NCBI GenBank assembly: GCA_014239715.1
Contig: JAAZYJ010000243.1
Location: forward strand, 1-14,419
Reading direction: 5' to 3'
Source of the DNA: Flavobacteriales bacterium
GTDB lineage: Bacteria; Bacteroidota; Bacteroidia; Flavobacteriales; Parvicellaceae
Length of the DNA: 14,419 nt
Of the stretch, positions 1-7,008 are shown in pieces. Both the position numbers and the translations under genes were made by a program. The number at the start of each line of letters is the position of its first letter. The stretch's first letter is position 1. Below the pieces are notes generated by a model. It saw only the letters and a program-made list of their open reading frames with translations. It had not been told where the DNA came from and did no database searches.

Positions 1-15
1 AAAACAGAGGCTGAT

Positions 16-1053
16 ATGCATCTGTTGGCCATACGGTTTTCTGCAATGGGAGATGTGGCGTTGACCGCTCCTGTAATTCACTCCTTACTTGAACTGAATC
101 CATCACTACAAATCACACTCGTATCCAACAAGGCATACGAGCCATTCTTTAATCGATCCGAACGTTTTCATTTTCACCCTGCTTCATTAAAAGGAGAACA
201 CAAAGGACCAAAAGGATTGTTCAACTTATATAAAGAATTAAATTCTACCCGATACGATGCAGTTGTTGATCTGCACAATGTACTTCGTTCAAGGATACTC
301 TGCACTTATTTTAAATCTGCAGGATCGCGAATTATACGATTTGAAAAGGGGCGTTCTGACAAAAGAGATCTGTTAAATCCTTCCTGCGATTTCAAAAAAC
401 TTCCACACACAACAGAAAGATACTTTTGGGCTTTTCAAGCACTTGGTTTAAACATCGGCATGTCTGATCATCCTTGGAAAAAGACGTTAAATTCTGATGC
501 CCTGACCGAATTTTGCCTAACTAACAAATTGAATCCGGACGATCTGCTTATTGGAATTGCTCCATACGCTCTTCATGAATCAAAAATATGGGGCGACAGT
601 AAAATTGACCAGCTGATCACAAAAATTGAACAGGAAACTGTGGGCAAGGTCCTTTTATTTGGGGGCAAGGATGAGATCCCAGAACTAAGAAAAATTCTAC
701 AAAAGCATCCGGATATAACGTTAGTAGCTGGTAACCTAAATCTTGAAACAGAGCTACAGCTGATGTCCAACCTGTCAGTAATGGTATCAATGGATTCGTC
801 AAACATGCACTTAATGTGTATTTTGGGAAACAGAGTTGTCTCCATTTGGGGCGGCACACATCATTTTATGGGGTTTGGACCCTTGGGTAATGAAGATCTG
901 ATCGTAGAAGTTCCAAAAGATGAATTGCCTTGCAGGCCCTGCACCATATATGGCAAGACTGAGAATAAGGCGCAGCTGGACTGTGCAAAAGCTGCTATGA
1001 ACGGCATAAAAGTTGAGATGGTATTTGAGAAGATCCAAAAAGCTATTCAATGA
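16..1053 (+). CDS. Glycosyltransferase family 9 (ADP-heptose:LPS heptosyltransferase-like) protein
   Basis: Predicted GT-B fold sugar transferase of family GT9, whose members add heptose or similar sugars to lipopolysaccharide or other envelope glycans on the cytoplasmic face of the inner membrane. Seen: an N-terminal strand-loop RFSAMGDVALTAPV (residues 7-20), the usual GT9 opening; FGGKDE (215-220), the start of the donor-binding half; and SMDSSNMHLM (258-267) followed by GNRVVSIWGG, the family's nucleotide-sugar region. A CxxC pair (C306, C309) and C323 lie near the C-terminus, as I recall for Bacteroidota members. The 345 aa length is normal. The ATG matches the family N-terminus, with AGAGG 5 bases upstream. 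Its stop overlaps the next start (ATGA), suggesting translational coupling to the L,D-transpeptidase. The exact sugar and acceptor cannot be read from sequence. Confidence 0.88.
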   Translation: MHLLAIRFSAMGDVALTAPVIHSLLELNPSLQITLVSNKAYEPFFNRSERFHFHPASLKGEHKGPKGLFNLYKELNSTRYDAVVDLHNVLRSRILCTYFKSAGSRIIRFEKGRSDKRDLLNPSCDFKKLPHTTERYFWAFQALGLNIGMSDHPWKKTLNSDALTEFCLTNKLNPDDLLIGIAPYALHESKIWGDSKIDQLITKIEQETVGKVLLFGGKDEIPELRKILQKHPDITLVAGNLNLETELQLMSNLSVMVSMDSSNMHLMCILGNRVVSIWGGTHHFMGFGPLGNEDLIVEVPKDELPCRPCTIYGKTENKAQLDCAKAAMNGIKVEMVFEKIQKAIQ

Positions 1054-2705
1054 AATGTTCACCCCATATCATCTCATTTGTGTGCATTTTTTCACTTGTA
1101 TTATCCTGCCAGGATCAATCTAACATTCAAGCCTCACCGGAAAAGGATCAAAGCAAAAAGGATTCACCACTAAACATTTTTTTTCAATCCCAAATCACAT
1201 CGCCCGATTGGGATAAGCTTCTCTCAGAAGATCAATATTCCACAACTAAAAAGTTTGTTGAAGAGACGTATCGAAAGAGGGGGGAGTCGCTTTGGTTTTC
1301 TGAAGATGGCTTATCAAAAAATGGTGAAGATCTGATCTATGTACTCAACAACATTACCGGATACGGCCTTGATTCTTCACTTTTTGAACTTGATCAAATT
1401 ATGCGATCAATTGCTAATGCAAACACACAAAACAAGAAGTTTCAAATTGAAATGCGTCTTACCAGTGAATACATGAAACTCGCCACCTACCTTAATAGGG
1501 GATTCATTGCTGAAAATACCTATACGCCAATATTCGAGATCGATAGTGTAAAGCCGGATCTGTCACAACACTTGCTGGATGCGGCAGAAAAAGCCAGCAT
1601 TATTGAAAGTTTGCATTTCTTAGAACCTAAGGTTCCGGAATATTCCCATCTAAGAAATGCTTTGCTGAGCTTTACACAGAATTACCCGATCAATACGGCC
1701 GTAGCGAAGATCACTCCATTCAAATCTGACTCGGCAAAATGCTATTCTGAAGCTGGTGTTGCATTGACACTGTTTGGTTACCTCGATTCCATATCTTCTG
1801 CTAATGATTCATTGGTTTGTGTCGCTATCAAGCTGTTTCAGAAGCACAATGGATTGAATCCGGATGGCAAGCCCGGGAAACACACGATCAAGGCGTTCTC
1901 AATAAGCAATAAGGATCGCCTTACGGCGGCACAAGCTACCCTCTCTAAGCTAAGGTGGTCGCAGGAGCAAAACAGAAGCTCCTACTTTTATATAAACATA
2001 CCTTCTTTCACCATGAAGGTTGTAGAGAACAGACAATACGTGCAGAAGCACAAAACCGTGGTTGGAAATACCTGGACCAAAACACCGGAGTTCCATGCTG
2101 AGCTTGATCACTTCATCTTGAACCCCAGATGGTTTGTTCCTAAAAGCATCAGCTCAACCGAATTGCTTAGCAAAGTGCAAAAAGACAGCACATACCTCAC
2201 CAGAAATGGTTACGTAGTAGCAAAAGGCACAAAAACGATAAGCAGTGCCTCTATCGACTGGAACAAGGTAACCTCAAGCAACTTCCGATATACTATTTCA
2301 CAAAATGCAGGAAGAGGCAATGCACTCGGTAAAATAAAGTTCATATTCCCCAACCTGAGTAATGTGTATATGCACGACACACCTTCCAAGCATTTTTTTG
2401 CAAGAGACATAAGAGCGTTCAGTCACGGCTGTATCCGTTTGCAGAACCCTGTTCAGCTGGCTGAATACATCGCTGAGCAGCAAGACCTATCTGTTCAAAG
2501 CGATAGTATCCAAAGTAAAATAGACAGCCAAAAGAATCGTAAAGTATCGCTAAAGAAAAAGATCACGGTGTACATCGAATATTACCTGGTGGGTACCGAT
2601 GAGAATGGGGTCATAGAATTCTATTCAAACATCTATAATAAAGATCTGGAGCTGATCGCTGCTATGAATAAAACTAATCAGGAATTAATTGCTCAGGAAT
2701 TGTAA
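1050..2705 (+). CDS. L,D-transpeptidase, YcbB/LdtD type, putative lipoprotein
   Basis: Predicted periplasmic enzyme forming 3-3 cross-links in peptidoglycan. Seen: a signal peptide ending in VLSC with lipidation candidate Cys20; a helical N-terminal scaffold (about 45-220) typical of the YcbB class; a peptidoglycan-binding repeat around 235-285 (AIKLFQKHNGLNPDGKPG); and the YkuD catalytic domain from about 313. The active-site signature is present: MHDTPSK with His442, then FSHGCIRL with catalytic Cys461 preceded by His459 and followed by Arg463. The C-terminal segment with VIEFYSNIYNKD matches the end of YcbB proteins. The 551 aa length is normal for the class. The start codon overlaps the GT9 stop by 4 nt, suggesting co-translation. 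The 3' end overlaps the opposing gene by 13 nt. Family assignment is firm; outer-membrane anchoring is inferred from the lipobox. Confidence 0.92.
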   Translation: MKCSPHIISFVCIFSLVLSCQDQSNIQASPEKDQSKKDSPLNIFFQSQITSPDWDKLLSEDQYSTTKKFVEETYRKRGESLWFSEDGLSKNGEDLIYVLNNITGYGLDSSLFELDQIMRSIANANTQNKKFQIEMRLTSEYMKLATYLNRGFIAENTYTPIFEIDSVKPDLSQHLLDAAEKASIIESLHFLEPKVPEYSHLRNALLSFTQNYPINTAVAKITPFKSDSAKCYSEAGVALTLFGYLDSISSANDSLVCVAIKLFQKHNGLNPDGKPGKHTIKAFSISNKDRLTAAQATLSKLRWSQEQNRSSYFYINIPSFTMKVVENRQYVQKHKTVVGNTWTKTPEFHAELDHFILNPRWFVPKSISSTELLSKVQKDSTYLTRNGYVVAKGTKTISSASIDWNKVTSSNFRYTISQNAGRGNALGKIKFIFPNLSNVYMHDTPSKHFFARDIRAFSHGCIRLQNPVQLAEYIAEQQDLSVQSDSIQSKIDSQKNRKVSLKKKITVYIEYYLVGTDENGVIEFYSNIYNKDLELIAAMNKTNQELIAQEL

Positions 2706-3433
2706 TGTTCCAGAAAGTTGTCATACCCTTTCTGACTATTCACAATTTTTGACTGTCGGAGATATTCTTTATTCGGTGAATAGATAAAGAAGCACGAACC
2801 GTCTCTTATGATATTCATGAGGTTCGTATAGTCTTCAAAAGGAACAGCCGGACAGCCCAGACTTCTGCCAAGAACATTGTTATTTGATTTCAAAAATGAT
2901 TCCGTTGCATAATCCGCCCTATGAACAACGACCCCACGATTGTAAGCATTATCGTTAAAATTTCTTTCCAGACCGTATAGCTTAATGCTCTCATCGTGCT
3001 TGCCCTTGTACACCCTTCCGGTTATATAGAAGCCCAAACTGCTTTTGTGTGAATTGTGCTCATTAGAGAATTCCATTGCTTCAAGACGTCCGGTTTCCAT
3101 TCCATGTGAAACCAATGACCGATGCACAACCCTATTCAGTTCAACATCGATAATGAAAAGTCTTTCCTTGTTTGAAGGAAGTGAAAAATCAACAATTGTC
3201 AAATACCTCTTCTTCTTCAATTTGGCACTTTTACGTAGGTAATGATATCCTTTCAAGCCAAATTGCAGCGCATTGTAGCTGATCTTTTCTTCCTTAACAC
3301 AATCGTAAAACGATTCTGTAAAATTCAGAAATACTTGTTTGGCATTTACTGACGAATCCGAAGGGTTCCTGACAGAAGTTCCCACGAGCCATATCAGAGC
3401 TAAAATCAATATTTTTACTTTTACAGTTCCCAT
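2693..3433 (-). CDS. Murein L,D-transpeptidase catalytic-domain (YkuD_2-type) protein
   Basis: Predicted exported protein of the second, shorter YkuD-fold family common in Bacteroidota. With the ATG at 3433 it has 246 residues: a hydrophobic N-terminal export segment (about 6-20, KVKILILALIWLVG), a linker, then the catalytic fold with LFIIDVELNRVV (92-103), VVVHRAD with His171, and GRSLGCPAVP with putative catalytic Cys194. The reading frame stays open to a GTG at 3493, but that start would overlap tatD head-on and place 20 extra residues before the export signal, so ATG 3433 is preferred. A TATCTTTA sequence just upstream on this strand (3449-3456) resembles a -7 box but would leave a very short leader. 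The gene converges on the YcbB-type gene and overlaps it by 13 nt. Whether it cross-links peptidoglycan or acts as a carboxypeptidase cannot be told. Confidence 0.85.
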   Translation of the reverse strand: MGTVKVKILILALIWLVGTSVRNPSDSSVNAKQVFLNFTESFYDCVKEEKISYNALQFGLKGYHYLRKSAKLKKKRYLTIVDFSLPSNKERLFIIDVELNRVVHRSLVSHGMETGRLEAMEFSNEHNSHKSSLGFYITGRVYKGKHDESIKLYGLERNFNDNAYNRGVVVHRADYATESFLKSNNNVLGRSLGCPAVPFEDYTNLMNIIRDGSCFFIYSPNKEYLRQSKIVNSQKGYDNFLEHYNS

Positions 3434-3479
3434 GCTTAAGCAGCGGTAAAGATAAATAAATTGAAAAAACACTTTCTTG

Positions 3480-4247
3480 ATGCTAACAGACACGCATAGT
3501 CACCTATATTCAGAGCAACTTAAAGAAGATCTGGGCGCTGTCATGCAGCGCTGTCTTTCCGATGGTGTCGAAAGGATCTTTCTACCCAATATTGACATGG
3601 ATTCGATCGAGCCAATGCTGGCATTGGAAAATGCATACCCCAATAATTGCTTTGCTATGATGGGATTGCATCCCTGTTCTGTTGACAAAAACTTTCAAGC
3701 CGTTCTCGGCACAATAAGGTCCTGGTGGCAAAAACGCAATTTCGTTGCTGTTGGAGAAATTGGAATAGACCTGTACTGGGATAAAACTCATCTGGCGGAA
3801 CAAAAAGAAGCTTTTCGTATACAAATTGAATGGGCAAAAGAATTTGAAAAACCAATTGTAATCCATACACGTGATTCTTTCAATGAAATATTTGAAATTC
3901 TCGACGAAGTCAATGACGATAAGCTATCGGGAATTTTCCATTGCTTTTCCGGTGATCTGCCGCAAGCCGAAAAAATTATTGAATATGGCAACTTCTGGAT
4001 GGGTATTGGAGGAGTTCTTACATTTAAAAATTCAGGTTTGTCAGAGGTAATTGAGCACATTGACTTAAAACATCTGGTGCTTGAAACTGATTCTCCTTAC
4101 TTGGCTCCGGCTCCACATCGGGGGAAAAGAAATGAATCCTCCTTTGTTAAACTGGTGGCGAAACGCTTAGCTGAACTAAAAAATGTAAGTTTGGAAGAAA
4201 TAGCTGAAATAACCACAATAAACAGCAAAGAAATTTTTGGAGTCTAA
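3480..4247 (+). CDS. tatD: TatD family metal-dependent hydrolase (3'-5' DNase type)
   Basis: Cytosolic TIM-barrel metallohydrolase of the TatD/YcfH/YjjV family; characterised members act as metal-dependent 3'-5' exonucleases. All the expected metal ligands are visible: THSHL with His6 and His8 at the N-terminus, VGEIGIDLYW with Glu93, IHTRD with His129, FHCFSG with His154 and ETDSPYLAP with Asp204, followed by the family tail PHRGKRNES. The 255 aa length is normal. A TTG one codon upstream (3477) could be read as a start, but ATG 3480 gives the standard N-terminus. The gene is divergent from the YkuD_2 gene (46 bp gap) and is followed after 4 bp by ansA, so the two are almost certainly one operon. 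The sequence does not show which YcfH-type paralogue's role it fills. Confidence 0.95.
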   Translation: MLTDTHSHLYSEQLKEDLGAVMQRCLSDGVERIFLPNIDMDSIEPMLALENAYPNNCFAMMGLHPCSVDKNFQAVLGTIRSWWQKRNFVAVGEIGIDLYWDKTHLAEQKEAFRIQIEWAKEFEKPIVIHTRDSFNEIFEILDEVNDDKLSGIFHCFSGDLPQAEKIIEYGNFWMGIGGVLTFKNSGLSEVIEHIDLKHLVLETDSPYLAPAPHRGKRNESSFVKLVAKRLAELKNVSLEEIAEITTINSKEIFGV

Positions 4248-4251
4248 GAAG

Positions 4252-5286
4252 ATGAATGGAAAGTCAGTATTAATAATCTACACGGGAGGGACCATCGGTA
4301 TGATGAAGGATCCTGAAACTGATCTTTTAAAACCCTTCGACTTCGAGCAGATCACAAAACAAGTGCCCGAATTGAATCGGTTTGCGTACAAAATTGACAC
4401 CACATCCTTCAATAAGCCTATCGATTCGTCCAATATGGGGCCTGAAACCTGGGTTGATCTAGCGAATATCATAGAAAAAAACTATACCAAATACAACGGC
4501 TTTGTGATCTTGCACGGTTCGGATACCATGGCATATACGGCCTCCGCACTCAGTTTTATTCTGCAGAACTTGTCCAAACCAATTATTTTAACCGGGAGCC
4601 AGCTGCCTATTGGAACAATCAGAACGGATGGAAAAGAAAATCTGATCACAGCTATAGAAATTGCATGCGACAGCAACAACGACTACCCGATCGTACCTGA
4701 AGTCGCCATTTACTTTGAATATCAGCTTTATCGGGGGAATCGAACGACAAAGACCAACACAGAACATTTTAACGCCTTTGAATCTTTTAATTATCCTAAA
4801 CTAGCGCAAGCCGGAATTGAGATACGATACAATTACAAATACCTCAGAAGTGTAAAGTCCATCTTTGAAAAGCCTCTGGAGGTTAACAAAACCTTAAACC
4901 CTAATGTTGGGGTGCTAAAATTATTTCCTGGCATCAACAAAAAACAGATCGCGCATTTTTTTGATACTCCGGACCTGGTCGCTGTCGTAATTGAAACTTT
5001 CGGCACCGGCAATGCTCCATCGGCAAAATGGTTCCGAGAAGCCCTTAAGTTGGGTGTTGACAAAGGTTTACTGCTCATAAATGTCAGCCAGTGTCAGCAG
5101 GGGTCTGTCAAACAAGGAAAGTACGAAACTTCCAGCTTTTTTGAGGAGCTGGGAGTTTTGTCAGGTTACGATCTGACAACAGAAGCTGCAGTTACAAAGC
5201 TGATGTATCTGTTTGGTAGATACGACGATATTAGCACTATCAAGCAAAAATTTTCTGAGCCAATTTGTGGAGAAATAACCATTTAA
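4252..5286 (+). CDS. ansA: Type I (cytosolic-type) L-asparaginase
   Basis: Hydrolyses L-asparagine to aspartate and ammonia; no signal peptide is present, which fits the cytosolic type I class. Seen: IIYTGGTIGM (residues 8-17) carrying the nucleophile Thr14; LHGSDTMAYTASALSF (87-102), the second active-site motif; and GSQLPIGTIRTDGKENL (115-131). The 344 aa length matches E. coli AnsA-type enzymes. The second motif has Ser90 where many family members have Thr (HGTDT); serine keeps the hydroxyl, so activity is still expected. The frame is open from a TTG at 4237, but ATG 4252 gives the family N-terminus and has GGAG and AAGAAG just upstream, partly inside the end of tatD. The 4 bp gap implies co-transcription with tatD. 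Confidence 0.93.
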   Translation: MNGKSVLIIYTGGTIGMMKDPETDLLKPFDFEQITKQVPELNRFAYKIDTTSFNKPIDSSNMGPETWVDLANIIEKNYTKYNGFVILHGSDTMAYTASALSFILQNLSKPIILTGSQLPIGTIRTDGKENLITAIEIACDSNNDYPIVPEVAIYFEYQLYRGNRTTKTNTEHFNAFESFNYPKLAQAGIEIRYNYKYLRSVKSIFEKPLEVNKTLNPNVGVLKLFPGINKKQIAHFFDTPDLVAVVIETFGTGNAPSAKWFREALKLGVDKGLLLINVSQCQQGSVKQGKYETSSFFEELGVLSGYDLTTEAAVTKLMYLFGRYDDISTIKQKFSEPICGEITI

Positions 5287-5409
5287 GCATCCTTTTTTTG
5301 TCAGCGGCGATTCGGGTTTACTTACCTGTATAAAAACTGATAATTATATGATGGATTGCAATGCTCTTCAATTGAACTAAATTGTGGACGCAAGTAATGT
5401 AATTTTTTG

Positions 5410-5417
5410 TATTTTGG
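5410..5417 (+). promoter_or_regulatory. Candidate Bacteroidota -7 box upstream of tRNA-Ser
   Basis: TATTTTGG matches the Bacteroidota -7 consensus TAnnTTTG at five of six fixed positions and ends 33 bp before the mature tRNA. A TTG lies 25 bp further upstream (5382-5384), a longer spacing than usually reported, so the -33 element is doubtful. The rest of the gap 5287-5409 is AT-rich, with no ORF and no convincing terminator hairpin after ansA. Confidence 0.3.
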
Positions 5418-5450
5418 CCACCCAAAAGCGGATAAGTCTTTGATGAATCG

Positions 5451-5540
5451 GGAGAGGTGCCAGAGCGGTCGAACGGGCTACCCTGGAAAGGTAGTGTACT
5501 CGTAAGGGTACCGAGGGTTCGAATCCCTCTCTCTCCGCCA
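5451..5540 (+). tRNA. tRNA-Ser, anticodon GGA (reads UCC/UCU)
   Basis: A complete class II tRNA folds by eye. The acceptor strands are GGAGAGG (5451-5457) and TCTCTCC (5530-5536), giving seven pairs including one G-U, then discriminator G5537 and an encoded CCA (5538-5540). The anticodon stem is CTACC/GGTAG (5478-5482 and 5490-5494) with loop CTGGAAA, so the anticodon is GGA at 5485-5487. A long variable arm (about 5495-5512, pairing GTAC with GTAC), as required for serine tRNAs, precedes the T arm GAGGG-TTCGAAT-CCCTC (5513-5529). Length is 90 nt with CCA. There is no integrase nearby and no sign of use as an attachment site. Confidence 0.97.
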
Positions 5541-5637
5541 TTAGAAATTACAACCGTTAAGAAGACATTTTAAAAACAATAAAAGAGATTAAATAACAGT
5601 TTTAAACTAAATTTTAAACATCACAATTTTGAAAATC
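5541..5637 (+). other. AT-rich leader between tRNA-Ser and the ExbB-like gene
   Basis: This 97 bp stretch is extremely AT-rich and has no ORF. It contains an exact direct repeat of TTTTAAAC at 5600-5607 and 5612-5619 (12 bp period), with a looser relative at 5568-5577. CAATTTTG (5624-5631) is one base from the -7 consensus but lies only 6 bp before the ATG. I see no clear ribosome-binding site and no terminator after the tRNA. It probably holds the promoter and 5' UTR of the four-gene unit, unless that unit is transcribed through from the tRNA. Confidence 0.4.
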
Positions 5638-6405
5638 ATGAAGAAGTTATTCACCTTATTTGCATTGGTTAGCTTGCTGGTAATCGGAACAACAAGCATG
5701 TCATATGCACAAAATCCAGATGAAGGAGGTGCTCAGACGGAAGAGCCGCAGGCTCAAAAAGCAGAGATCACTCAATCTTTGAAAGAGAAGTTTATCGAAG
5801 GTGGGCCATTTTTCATGTCCTTCGTATTGATCGCATTGGTATTGGGTCTGGCCTTGTGTATTGAAAGGATCATTTATTTAAACCTGTCCACTCAGAATAC
5901 AGACAAGCTATTGGTGGATATTGAGTCTTCGTTGGCTTCAGGCGGCGTGGAAGAGGCAAAAGAGCTTTGCAGAAATACAAAAGGACCGGTTGCAGGTATA
6001 TTTTACCAGGGACTGGACAGAGCTTCTGATGGTGAAAATCTGGATGCCGTTGAAAAGTCGGTTATTGCTTACGGAGGAATTCAAGCAGGAATTTTAGAGA
6101 AAGGATTGCCTTGGATCCAGCTGTTCATTGCCCTGGCACCGATGCTTGGTTTCCTTGGAACAGTAATTGGTATGATCGACGCATTTGATGCGATTCAGGA
6201 TGCCGGAAAAGTGGATGCAGTAACTGTTGCAGGTGGTATTAAAACAGCTTTGATCACAACCGTATCCGGTTTGGTTGTCGCCATCATACTACAGGTGTTC
6301 TACAACTATATTGTTTCAAAAATAGACAGCTTGATCAATGGAATGGAAGATGCTTCTATCTCGTTTATCGATCTACTGATCAAACACAACGTTTCTAAAG
6401 GATAA
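5638..6405 (+). CDS. MotA/TolQ/ExbB family proton channel protein
   Basis: Inner-membrane subunit of a proton-motive-force-driven motor; ExbB/TolQ pentamers enclose an ExbD/TolR dimer and power work in the periplasm or outer membrane. The 255 aa protein begins with a signal-like hydrophobic helix (MKKLFTLFALVSLLVIGTTSMSYA, residues 1-24) and an acidic Q/E-rich stretch (25-50). TM1 is at about 58-77 (ending ALCIERIIYLNL), a cytoplasmic domain includes AKELCRNTKGPVAGIFYQGL, TM2 is at about 157-180 with LAPMLGFLGTVIGMI, and TM3 at about 204-224. The LGFLGTVIGMI and GGIKTALITTVSGL segments are diagnostic. A TTG at 5629 is in frame, but ATG 5638 gives the usual MKKLF start. It is the first gene of a tight unit. 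The partner and function (TonB-type transport, gliding or envelope maintenance) cannot be decided from sequence. Confidence 0.93.
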   Translation: MKKLFTLFALVSLLVIGTTSMSYAQNPDEGGAQTEEPQAQKAEITQSLKEKFIEGGPFFMSFVLIALVLGLALCIERIIYLNLSTQNTDKLLVDIESSLASGGVEEAKELCRNTKGPVAGIFYQGLDRASDGENLDAVEKSVIAYGGIQAGILEKGLPWIQLFIALAPMLGFLGTVIGMIDAFDAIQDAGKVDAVTVAGGIKTALITTVSGLVVAIILQVFYNYIVSKIDSLINGMEDASISFIDLLIKHNVSKG

Positions 6406-6420
6406 GAAAGGAATCTTCTA

Positions 6421-7002
6421 ATGGAAAACAAGACAATAAAGAGAGTATTAACTGCAACAACGGTCATACTGATGTTGATCGGAGTTGTGGTGGCAGCCAT
6501 TTCGATTCATTATGGCGATACGCCTGATGAGCGAGAAGCTAAGCAGCTGGGCATTATTGCATACAATGCAGAAGCTGACGCCTGCCAATGCAATCCGACA
6601 AAAACTGTAGATCAGTTCGAAAAGGAAGAATTAACGCGGGTAAAAAACAACATCAATAATGCAACATCAACATCTGTAGGCTGGGCGCTTATGCTGACCC
6701 TTCTTACTGTGGTAATCTGGGTAGTTTTCATCATCCTTGGCTTCGTCAAGAACCCGAAGGGCATTGGCAAAGTGCTCATTACGTTTGGCTCATTTGCCCT
6801 GTTGCTAATAATCATATACTTCGCGACAAAGGCAGACGCTGTGCCTGTAGAGCTGGCAAGTGTTCTGGAAAAGAATAGTGTTGAGTTCGACACATTTGGC
6901 TATAATCTGGCCAGCTGGGGCATTGCAACGTCAATGGTGCTGATCGCTATAGCCGTGCTTTCCTGGATCGGCGGCGGAATTTACAGTCTAGTAAAAAAGT
7001 AA
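6421..7002 (+). CDS. Unrecognised four-TM membrane protein in the ExbB/ExbD unit
   Basis: I do not recognise a named family. The 193 aa protein has four predicted membrane helices: about 9-29, 86-109, 115-135 and 164-188. The 56-residue loop between the first two (30-85) is acidic and charged and holds a CxC motif (C55-Q-C57). A shorter loop (136-163) separates helices 3 and 4, and the C-terminus is GGGIYSLVKK. It starts 15 bp after the ExbB-like gene with an AAAGGA-type ribosome-binding site and ends 6 bp before the first exbD, so it is certainly co-transcribed. Flavobacterial genomes often carry a hypothetical protein at this position (from memory). By context it is likely an accessory subunit or assembly factor of the ExbB/ExbD complex; this is inference only. 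Confidence 0.85.
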   Translation: MENKTIKRVLTATTVILMLIGVVVAAISIHYGDTPDEREAKQLGIIAYNAEADACQCNPTKTVDQFEKEELTRVKNNINNATSTSVGWALMLTLLTVVIWVVFIILGFVKNPKGIGKVLITFGSFALLLIIIYFATKADAVPVELASVLEKNSVEFDTFGYNLASWGIATSMVLIAIAVLSWIGGGIYSLVKK

Positions 7003-7008
7003 GGGTAG

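Noticed and set aside
3434..3493. Upstream extension of the YkuD_2-type gene to a GTG at 3493
   Set aside because: It would overlap the tatD start head-on and put 20 residues before the export signal; ATG 3433 gives a normal signal segment.
5287..5409. Terminator or small RNA after ansA
   Set aside because: A T7 run follows the stop codon, but no GC-rich hairpin precedes it and no structured RNA could be recognised; only short palindromes such as TCAATTGA occur.
5451..5540. tRNA-Ser as an integration (att) site for a mobile element
   Set aside because: No integrase, no second copy of the tRNA 3' end and no composition change on either side.
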